Shown here piece by piece: positions 55,563 to 64,000 of a stretch of 64,000 nt of DNA. Under the pieces are notes generated by a model. It was not told where the DNA came from. It did not search any database and was given only the letters and a program-made list of their open reading frames with translations. The translations under genes and the position numbers were made by a program. Source of the DNA: Oegoconia quadripuncta (taxonomy: Eukaryota > Arthropoda > Insecta > Lepidoptera > Autostichidae); NCBI GenBank assembly GCA_949316235.1, contig OX438743.1:18969771-19033770 (forward strand), read 5' to 3'. Position 1 is the stretch's first letter; the number at the start of each line of letters is the position of its first letter.

Positions 55563-55886
55563 TTTTTTTTATGCACAACGGGTTAGTACTTGACCTCAAT
55601 CACAGCCGATGTTAAGTGAAGATGAGGTCGAAGGTGGAAGCGTACTAACCCGGAAACCCCAACACATTTGAGGGACTGGCTATTTATCTCTGACAACCGG
55701 AACACAACAATGCTATTAACATTGCTGCTTGGCGGCAGATTTAGATAAGATGGTGGTAGCTAGGCGGACATTCAAAATGCCCTACCACCTACCAAACCGA
55801 GTACTTAAACATGTACCCCGCTGGGGATCGAACCCGCGACCTTCGAATCGTAAACCCGATGTTGTTTACATTGAGCCACGGAGGCG
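55563..55886 (-). repeat. Family A SINE, full length
   Basis: Complete - strand copy from the T run to 'gagccacggaggcg', with B box complement 'ggggatcgaacccgcgacct'. One small deletion in the body ('ggtagctaggcgg'). Confidence 0.85.
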
Positions 55887-55987
55887 ATTTATTTATATAA
55901 TTTATTTATATAATACGCCGATTTCTTTTAATGACCGGTGTATTTCATTATTCTTTTATTGTAGATATTTACGATGAATATGACTAA

Positions 55988-56110
55988 GGTACGTATTAAT
56001 AAACCGTTCTCAAGATTGATATGACCTTAAGTTAACGCTCGAGAATCTGTTGCATATTGAAACAGTATCAAAAAATAGTATTGAGACTGAAAAACGATCT
56101 CAGTTCAGTA
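55988..56110. mobile_element. MITE family M3, copy 2 (partial)
   Basis: 'attaataaaccgttctcaag' and 'tatgaccttaagttaacgc' match the M3 end and core in inverted orientation to 37921. It ends near 'gatctcagttcag' without a clear second terminus. Confidence 0.5.
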
Positions 56111-56994
56111 ACTGTGTTTAACTTTGTGACCTTACCAGCCCACCTACACCCAGCTGGGTCGAGTCACAAGGTGTATTGTACAGAAGGCGCGGGACAGCTC
56201 AGGCCAGGGTCAAAATAGAACACGGATTACCACACCAACTTATTTATTGCATGAAACAGAGGATCGAAAGGGTCTTGCAACTAAAAAATTAACTAATGAT
56301 ATGTAGAAAAAAATGATTAAAAATAACAGTGATACTGAGTTGAAACTGGAAATCAATGTGCCAAAAAAAGATCTGTGAGTTCATCAGTCAGTCAGTTAGT
56401 TTGAAATTTCGAATTTGAACTCCAATAACCCAAACCCACCAATGAGTATCAGCTCAAAAGAACGACACCGTTACAACTTTAAGACTAGCTCAGGTAGCTT
56501 GTGAAAACAGAAGAGAAAACAGGTGAGACACCTAAGCGAAGACACGAGCATATCTTTTTAGATCAAAACTCTAAAACTTGCGAAAAGGGTGTAATCCTAC
56601 ATACTTTATGATAATTCCTAACCAACTACGAAACATCATGCGAATAATGTAGTTGGAAGTTTTCGTGTTGTCGGCAACTGGGCAACAATAAATTTCAGAC
56701 AATGATCTGATAGCACGTCTTGTTTCCAACCAGTTATTAAGCTGTCATAAACAGTAAAATGTACTCCCCCTGTATCGCAAAGTAGGTACAGTGGTAGAAC
56801 ACATGGCCGCATATGAACGTAAACTTCCAGTTTCAAGACGCAAACACCAGCTTTTTCACGATGGAACAAGAAGAAAAACTATGGTAATTAATTTTACTAT
56901 AGTTTATTGAAGATTACATAAACTTCAGTAGGCAGTGATTATTCTGTAGTGTTAGTGACAGTTGATGATGTGGGGATATGACGAACGGTGTAAC

Positions 56995-57305
56995 GTTTTT
57001 TTAATGAATAACGGGTTGGTACTTGACCTCAATCACCCCTGATGTTAGGTGAAGATGAGGTCGAAGGTGGAAGCGTACTGACCCGGAAACCCCAACACAT
57101 TTGGGGGACTGGCTATCTTGTCTCTGACAGCCGGAACACAACAATGCTATTAACATTGCTGCTTGGCGGCAGATTTAGCTAAGATGGTGGTAGCTAGCCA
57201 GGCGGACATTTAAAACGCCCTACCACCAATCAAACCGAGTACTTAAATATGTACCTCGCTGGGGATCGAACCCGCGACCTCCGAATCGTAAACCCAATGT
57301 TATTT
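56995..57305 (-). repeat. Family A SINE lacking the tRNA 5' end
   Basis: From the T run through tail, body and B-box complement 'ggggatcgaacccgcgacct' to 'cgtaaacccaatgtt', where it stops before the A-box part of the head. Confidence 0.8.
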
Positions 57306-57544
57306 AAATGCATGTGTGAGTGTATGTATGAATGGAGTGTAGGTAGGTATGTATGTGTGGTGCAGTAGAGTTAACAAAACGTTAAACTAGTGTTCCGTTT
57401 CGATGTTAGCCGATTGGCGTAGACACAGCTCTTAAATATAAAAAACCGTTATCAAATCGGATCAGCCGTTTTGGCGTTACAAAGCCACAGACAGACACAC
57501 ACAACTTAAAAAAACCATTAAGAATTCATCCCAAAGGATTCGTG

Positions 57545-57870
57545 ACCGCCTTCGTGGCTCAATGTGAACAACTTAGGGTTTACGAATCGGCGGTCGCGGG
57601 TTCGATCACTGGCGGGAAACATGTTTAGTACTCATTGTGGTTGATGGTAGGGCATTTCAAATGTCCGCTAGTTATCACCATCTTACTTAAGTCGGCCGCC
57701 AAACAGCAATGTCAATAGCTTTGTTGTGTTCCGGTTGTCAGAGATAAGATAGCCAGTCCCCCAAATAAGATGGGGTGTCCGGGTCAGTACGCTTCCGCCT
57801 TCGGCCTCATCCTCACTTAGTATCAGGTGTGATTGTGGTGAAGAGCCAACCCGTTTTGCATAAAAAAAAA
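57545..57870 (+). repeat. Family A SINE, full length
   Basis: 'accgccttcgtggctcaatg', B box region 'gcgggttcgatcactggcg', body, tail 'atcaggtgtgattgtggtga' and an A run. The tail is slightly closer to the LINE tail at 50922 than in other copies. Confidence 0.85.
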
Positions 57871-58139
57871 TCATTGTGGTGACTGCGTCACACAACATTG
57901 TATAATTGATAAGTGTTATATATAGTATAAGAAACTAGTTATAGGATTAAGTGCTTAGGTATAACGTAGTATATTGTAACTTACTTTATCTAGTACATAG
58001 CATACTTACTTTAATTAGTTTAAGGGAATTCTTTTCCTACGCTATTAATTTTTATGATTTTATTGGGGAGGCACCAATTGTTTGTATAATGGCTGATTTT
58101 ACTACAACCATTTTTGTGTGCCGACAATTTTGTCTTTAT

Positions 58140-58320
58140 GGTTATTATCCTTCCGGAGCCCAGCTTTGTCGGGCGAGACTATTCTCACGCCTTCAGCGTG
58201 GGCAATCCCAGATGGTAGAGTTTAGTGTTTTTGGGAAAGCATTCTCCTCTAGGGACCTCTACGTCTGCCGCCGGTACAACACGTTTTCTTTCTCCGTCTG
58301 AGCTTAGCTCCGGAAGGAAT
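58140..58320. repeat. Segment bounded by a 13-bp inverted repeat
   Basis: 'atccttccggagc' near 58147 is matched by 'gctccggaaggaat' near 58307. The interior is GC-richer than its surroundings and contains 'cacgccttcagcgtgggc', a small hairpin. No coding evidence. Nature unknown. Confidence 0.35.
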
Positions 58321-58599
58321 ATCATCTTAGCATTAACTTTATGGAGTCAGATGTAATAGCATCATAATAAATATAATTACGCACACAGCACCAACCACCC
58401 CACCGAATTCCAGGCTGATTATTAGGAATTTCTCTAAACTTTGTACTATCACGCAAGTGAAACGTACTCCATTCATTTAGCACATTCATAACATGTCAAA
58501 CAAAGAAAAAATGCATTATATTGTAAGAACGTTCCACTTCCAGCAAAACGGAACAGCGTGCAGGCGATCGATGTGTGCTCTGTCACTCGCGATTATTTT

Positions 58600-59000
58600 T
58601 TTTGTAGACTTTTTCAGACGCGTACAAAAGCATCCGCTTTTATAGTTCCCTAGTCAACAAGGAACCCTTATTGTTTCGCCATGTCCGTCTGTCTGTCCGA
58701 GGCTTAGCTCAGAGGCTTCTAGAAAGCTGTAATTTGGCATGGATATACATATTAATCACGCTGACGAAGTGGTAAAATAAAATATTGAAAAATATTTTTT
58801 AGGGTCTCACTACACGTAAATTGATCATGAATTTTCTTTTATTTTTGTACCCCATCGTGTGGGGTGTCGTTGGATATGTCGCTCAAATATATTTCAGTTC
58901 CGTTTAATAAATATTAAGGTTTAAAGTACTATTTTTTGTTTGAATCTAGTGTCCTAACATGCAGTCTAAACGCTAAACAGTTGGTTTTGGATATCTGAAA
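58600..59000 (+). repeat. Abundant lepidopteran interspersed repeat ('tagtcaacaaggaaccc' family)
   Basis: 'agttccctagtcaacaagga', 'tcgccatgtccgtctgtctg', 'tagaaagctgtaatttggca' and 'ccccatcgtgtggggtgtcg' form a block that I recognise from many lepidopteran genomes. No ORF. A - strand fragment of the same family is at 63205-63290. Confidence 0.6.
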
Positions 59001-60539
59001 AAAATCACGGCAGTAGTACCTATACTATATTGTGAAGTTAAAAGGAAAACTATAACAGGTAAGTATAGGTTTTACAAGCTAATGAATATTAGTCGAGCAC
59101 TTATAAAATTCACTTTCCGTTGACAATTTATTTGCCATACAATAAAAAGCGCCTTTCTAAGTTTATTCTTTTATTTTCTATTATAGTTCTTTATTGTACG
59201 GAATTCATTTGTTAAACAAAATTTGATTTGTTAACGATCTTTATGTGCGCTTGGCTAATCCTGTTTAATCTCCAGGGGAAGGGCATTGTATGCTGAAATA
59301 CAGATTCCATAAACCTAGTTCGGCAGCTATGGCTTTTTATTCTCTAAACTTATTATTATTATTAAATTCTTTATTGCACACAAAAATAAAATACAAAGAA
59401 CATTTAACATAGATGATGAAGTGTACAAAGGCGGTCTTATTTCTTCCAGACAACTTCAGTTAAAGAAGCTTTTTTAATAGTAGTTGGCTTTTGTATTAGT
59501 GGTACTAAGTATAGCCTAACATATTTAGTTTCAACTATGTAAGATTTTCTGAATAAACATTATTCATAAGTCCGCATCTTGTCAGGGCAAGTATGGAACC
59601 TTACACTGCGCGTAGCCCGATACAAACTTGGTCGGTTTTTTCTTCCTGGCTCTGTCACCCGAGTCCTCGCTGACTGACCACAGACATCAGTCGCTGCACG
59701 CTGTTCCGTTCTTTTGAGCGGAAGCGGAGTGTTTCTACAACATTGTATGATTTATTTTATAACATTGTTTTCTTCGCTACGCAGTTATATTAGATTGTGT
59801 TTTATTTTCAAACTTCAAGCATTTATTTCAACGTAAGTTACATGATATAATTTGTTGAATGTCTATTTAAATCTACTGGAAATAGAAGGGCTTATTGCAT
59901 TTATCGGTCAGTCAGTATGTCCAAGCTACTACCGCTTCGGAAAGAGAAATCATCTGTGGTAAAAGAAGTGGCGCAAGAAGACCCACAGGATCATTGTTTT
60001 CCTTTTTTTAATTAAATACAAAACTATTTATTAATTACAATTACCTACGATATTAATTGAGCTCGCAATGAGACCATGATTGTGAGTATTTATAATGTAT
60101 CCTATCAAATTTAGAAACAGGCATAATACCGCATTCTATTACTGTAATTTGTAATTGCAAATTCTTATACTTATTCGATTTTTGGAATATGTGCGAGTGT
60201 ACCCAAAATTCAAATATATTCACCGAACCATATCCTGTTTTCGTTTTAAATGCAAATATCGAATGCAATGATTGTTTTGCTGCGCCAATCGACTGTGGCA
60301 TGCCATGTCATAACAGCTGATGTCTGATACAGGGGGCGAATTGATGGAATCGCCATTTGACGAACAATTCGTGCATGAGACATGCAAGCAATACTCGTAA
60401 TACAAGCTAGGGAAATCAGCTGTTTTACATATCGGAGCATAGAACAAAAAATTAAACGAAGCCTAAAAAATTTGCAAACGGAACAGTAAAATTGATCACC
60501 ATTTTGGTGAGCGTTGTTGTTTGTATAACTATATATATA
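59001..60539. other. Intronic or intergenic DNA, no gene found
   Basis: Contains a repeat fragment at about 59352-59480 (ttattgcacacaaaaataaa to 'aaaggcggtcttattt'), similar in kind to the 780-830 region. The remaining reading frames on both strands are short and unsupported. Confidence 0.4.
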
Positions 60540-62607
60540 CAGGGCGTCCCAAAGTTATGGGACATGAAGGGGAAGTACCTTAAATATCGTAGATAGTGAA
60601 TTTTGCTCAAAGAAGACTTTATGTTATTTTTAAAAGTTAGTAATTCTGCATTCATAGATTTTCTAAAAATTATTTGCTTCGGCTGGGAATCGAACCGACT
60701 CAAATGTGAAAAAAAAAACACCCTACTTTTATGATGCCAATCGAAAGAATAGCTAAAAAATAATAACTCTGCCTAAGTAACATAGTATTTTAAAAGAAAG
60801 GAACAACGTGAAATTAATCATTTTAATCAAATAAAAAACAAATTAAATGCTCAAAATGTGATCCCTCTTGTCTTACGCAAATCGCCAATCTTTTAATGAG
60901 CCCGCTGCCTGTTGATTTTCTAATATTTTATGGTGAACACTCGATGTGATATGGCACAATTCTGTTTGCAACTCGCCTACGTTCTCGTATCGCTTTTTGT
61001 ATAGCATATCTTTCACGTATCCCCAAAAGAAGAAATCTAATGGTGTGAGGTCCGGGGATCTGGCCGGCCATCTAATCGGTCCATTTGTACCAATCCATGT
61101 AGGAAAACATTCATTTAGAAAATCTGCTGCTCTCCGACTATTATGAGCCGGAGCTCCATCTTGTTGGAAAATTAAGTTTTCTTGCTCCGCCGCGGAATGG
61201 TTTCTTATCTTATCCCTTAAAATTTGAAGTATTCCTAAATACTTTTCTGTGTTCAAGGTTCCTTGGTAAAAATGGATTAAGAAAACCCGGTTTTTTAAAA
61301 GTCCGCACCAACAGTTGAGTGAAAAACGCACTTGGTTATTAGTTTCAGTCACTCGTAGGGGATTTTCTTTAGACCAAATACGATTATTGTTGCGGTTATA
61401 CATACCGTTATTGCTAAAGTTAGATTCGTCTGTCCAAATAATATTATCCAAAAAATTTGGATCTTCGAGCAATCGTGCCTGGATATCAAGACAGAAATTT
61501 TTTCTCCTTTCTGTATCGCCCGGAAGTAATTTTTGAACCAATCGTCCTTCAACATAACTCTTAAAACCGTGTTTTTTTAATACACGGTGTATTTTACTTT
61601 TTGAAACTCCAATTTCATGTTCTCCTTCTCTCACCGATGCTTTCGGAAAAGCCGAAAAGTAAATTAAAATACCAAGTTCTTCGTCGTTGATCGTATGGTT
61701 TTCTTGCTGTGGTTCTCTTGGGCGTTTATCGAAACGTCCCAGAGTTTTCAAATTGTTCACAAGCCTTTTCAAAACTTTACGAGACGGTATTTGTCTATCA
61801 GGATATTTTACGCCATACCACCGCAAACTTCTAGAGATATCTTTATCGTTCAAAAAATATGCTTCCATTAGATCAAAACTTACTTGATATGCCATGTTCG
61901 CAATAAATTAACACAATAACACTTGTGTAAGTGAATTGAGACTAAACAGATCAATATCCGAAAAACAAACGCTCGCACATACTGTTCCATTTTCAAATTT
62001 AAGAACAACATTTAAAAATATCACTTCTTTTTAAAATATCTTAAAAAGTATGCATTCAAACAAACGCTGTCATAAACTGTTCCATTTTCAAATTATAAAT
62101 TATTTATTTTTGTTTTTAATTTGCCTTCTGTCTAGCTTACAGAGGACGTATTGAAATACAAGTTTTATCATTTCATCTACACGTGCACTTATAATAAGGA
62201 AAACTATGTTAGTACCTATTTTATGAAGTGGGTACTTATTTACGAATAATCAATGCTATCTTTGGAATGATAATATCGCTACTTTTCGAACGTCGTCGGC
62301 AATAAATAACTTTCTTGAAATTTGACTCAATCATTTTATGTTGTTCCTTTCTTTTAAAATACTATGTTACTTAGGCAGAGTTATTATTTTTTAGCTATTC
62401 TTTCGATTGGCATCATAAAAGTAGGGTGTTTTTTTTTTCACATTTAAGTCGGTTCGATTCCCAGCCGAAGCAAGTAATTTTTAGAAAATCTATGAATGCA
62501 GAATTACTAACTTTTAAAAATAACATAAAGTCTTCTTTGAGCAAAATTCACTATCTACGATATTTAAGGTACTTCCCCTTCATGTCCCATAACTTTGGGA
62601 CGCCCTG
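60540..62607 (-). mobile_element. Apparently intact mariner-type transposon with 268-bp terminal inverted repeats
   Basis: The inverted repeats at 60540-60807 and 62340-62607 begin CAGGGCGTCCCAAAGTTATG and differ at two positions in 268 by my reading. Flanking TA dinucleotides at 60538-60539 and 62608-62609 are the expected target duplication. One uninterrupted transposase ORF lies between, on the - strand. The total of 2068 bp and the near-identical ends indicate a recent insertion. Confidence 0.95.
60873..61895 (-). CDS. Mariner-superfamily transposase, 340 aa, D-D-D catalytic triad
   Basis: Cut-and-paste transposase of the IS630/Tc1/mariner superfamily. The N-terminal 110 residues form two predicted helix-turn-helix units (the second around VSKSKIHRVLKKHGFKSY). 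Catalytic residues by position: D156 in IIWTDESNF, D246 in FQQDGAPAHNSRR and D287 in RSPDLTPLDFFFWG. There are 40 residues between the second and third aspartates, longer than the 34 of classical mariner and near the spacing reported for DD41D-type elements. The length is normal for the superfamily. The start at 61895 is the first ATG and there is no stop or frameshift. All key residues are present, so the protein could be active. Confidence 0.95.
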   Translation of the reverse strand: MAYQVSFDLMEAYFLNDKDISRSLRWYGVKYPDRQIPSRKVLKRLVNNLKTLGRFDKRPREPQQENHTINDEELGILIYFSAFPKASVREGEHEIGVSKSKIHRVLKKHGFKSYVEGRLVQKLLPGDTERRKNFCLDIQARLLEDPNFLDNIIWTDESNFSNNGMYNRNNNRIWSKENPLRVTETNNQVRFSLNCWCGLLKNRVFLIHFYQGTLNTEKYLGILQILRDKIRNHSAAEQENLIFQQDGAPAHNSRRAADFLNECFPTWIGTNGPIRWPARSPDLTPLDFFFWGYVKDMLYKKRYENVGELQTELCHITSSVHHKILENQQAAGSLKDWRFA

Positions 62608-62611
62608 TATA

Positions 62612-62775
62612 GCTTACCCATTACTTTTTTCGAGAAATTGTTGCTGACAGGTTTGGGCCTAAAGGATATAGACACACTGATCCATTGAGATCGGGTACTT
62701 CATCTTCGGCCCCATTGGCACTATCCAACAGGTGAGATTGTGGTTAATATCCATTCAGTCAATCATAAGAAAAAA
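62612..62775 (+). repeat. LINE 3' tail fragment
   Basis: 'gttgctgacaggtttgggcc' to 'aacaggtgagattgtggtta' and 'cagtcaatcataagaaaaaa' matches the 3' end at 50740-50922. No coding part remains. Confidence 0.6.
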
Positions 62776-64000
62776 GCGGTCAAGTGCGTGTCGCACGCGT
62801 CAACGCGCAGTATATGGTTCCGTAGTTGCACTAGTTGCCCGTAACAATATGCGGACTTGAAGGGAACTTTTTTTGTTTGATAAATACCTATTTTTCTACG
62901 GAAATTAGGTACCTACGTTTTACAATTTTAATAATATCCAAAAACACTCCACATGATGAGGGACAAATATAAAAAAAAAATTCATCCGCACTTTATGTGA
63001 AGGGAGGTCTTCTAAAAAAAATAATTTTCAGGACTTTACCACTTTTCCGGCGTGAATAATGTATACCCATGGCAATTTATAGCTTTATAGTACTAAATCG
63101 ATCTTGAGATTGAGATCGCGTCTCAGTCTCAATATAATTTTTTTTGATACTGGGAACAGATTTTCAAGCATCAACTTAAGGTCATCTTACGGTTTATTAA
63201 TACGGGCCTGAGACCCTCTGAGCTAAGTCCCGGACAGACAGACTATGGCGAATTTATAAGGGCGCCTTGTTGAGTACGGAACTCTAGAAACCTTCTGGGT
63301 GCCTGTCTATCATATCATGTTACATTGCTTAAAACATGTGAAATTAAATCTTCATAAATGCAATGCATTGCGACAAAACGCCCTAGAAATTTTTCCGTAA
63401 ATCGCTTACGAAATTGCACATCACAAACATTGCACTTACAAACGTGCGTGCGTGTGCGCAGATTATTGGGCCAAGGCCGTGAGGGCGCATGTGCACTGTA
63501 TCAGTGCGAAGCGATTTCCTCGTGTAATGGCTAGACGTTCAGCGATTGTTTTCAATTTACGGCAATCTTCCTATCTATCCTGACTTAAAATTTTACGTAA
63601 AAGTTAACGTACCTATATGACCTGATTCCCGTATTGAAATATCTAGTACTTTTTATAAATTTTACACTTCGCCACAGGAAAATCTATACTATATGTCACA
63701 ATTTGAAAATGGGCCAGTTTATTATCAAAAGCAGAATTTTGATATTCGGTCTGCTTCGAACATTTTTGTGAAATCTCATACCAAAGAAAAAGGATGCTAA
63801 AACGCACTAATACGGTGGCAAAACGTATAAGGAAAATACACATGAAACACAAATCATCGTCTACTACCGAACATAGATTTCCTTTAAGGACTTCCTACTG
63901 ACAGTAAGCAGTCACATCCATCGCTTTCCCGTGGTCTCTATCAGTTATCCGTCTATCTAGATGGTCGTATATGAGCTATGATTATCCGCTGTACTCGTGG
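62776..64000. other. Right end of window: repeat fragments, no gene found
   Basis: 62778-62850 (gcggtcaagtgcgtgtcgca to 'tatggttccgtag') and 63205-63290 (- strand, 'gttccgtactcaacaaggcg') are fragments of the same abundant lepidopteran family as 58600-59000. 63095-63212 is an M3 MITE copy. The rest is AT-rich with no exon-like frame. Confidence 0.45.
63095..63212. mobile_element. MITE family M3, copy 3
   Basis: 'cgatcttgagattgagatcg' through 'caacttaaggtcatcttacg' to 'tttattaatacgggcc' matches 37921-38065. The left terminal bases are eroded. Confidence 0.6.

Noticed and set aside
58140..58320. Riboswitch-like or structured RNA at the GC-richer block
   Set aside because: The only evidence is one 13-bp inverted repeat and a small hairpin, more likely repeat debris.

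Overview
The window looks like a piece of a lepidopteran (moth or butterfly) nuclear genome. The host genes have introns with GT/AG junctions, the DNA between genes is AT-rich, the short word 'gtaggtacctac' recurs, and the interspersed repeats are of types I associate with Lepidoptera: tRNA-headed SINEs, RTE-like 3' ends, TA-flanked MITEs and the 'agttccctagtcaacaaggaaccc' family. I cannot name the species from sequence alone. There are no bacterial operons, CRISPR arrays or rRNA genes.

Host genes, left to right. (1) A four-exon + strand gene at 2165-8031 encodes a 407-residue protein I do not recognise. (2) CARS2, mitochondrial cysteinyl-tRNA synthetase, is a single + strand exon at 27234-28772. 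(3) TMEM39, an ER multi-pass membrane protein, is on the - strand with seven coding exons at 39951-30364. (4) A small - strand gene for a one-pass membrane protein lies at 43412-42893. (5) MBTPS2, the site-2 protease, is on the + strand at 44253-45811 and starts divergently from gene 4. (6) LYRM2, an LYR-motif mitochondrial protein, is on the - strand at 46618-46153 and converges on MBTPS2. (7) A first coding exon at 52489-52566 follows a GC-rich promoter; the rest of that gene lies beyond a long intron and was not found. These are housekeeping genes with no evident common pathway.

Most of the remaining sequence is mobile DNA. Two elements look intact. One is a non-LTR retrotransposon at 21065-27130 with two overlapping full ORFs, inserted about 100 bp upstream of the CARS2 start codon. 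The other is a mariner-type transposon at 60540-62607 with a 340-residue transposase and 268-bp terminal inverted repeats that differ at only two positions. Also present are a broken pogo-like element (3189-4945), a tRNA-derived SINE family with about eleven copies, a second tRNA-SINE family, a poly(A) retroposon family with several copies around the CARS2-side LINE, and at least eight MITE or foldback elements, several with visible TA, TTA or TAA target duplications.

The most unusual structures are three. A 112-bp tandem array inside TMEM39 (31467-32040) repeats an exon end together with its 5' splice site. A decayed duplicate of the first coding exon of TMEM39 lies at 40192-40310. Nested insertions upstream of CARS2 can be ordered in time from their target-site duplications. 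The tRNA-SINE family also shares its 3' tail with a LINE present in the window, which suggests a SINE/LINE mobilisation pair.
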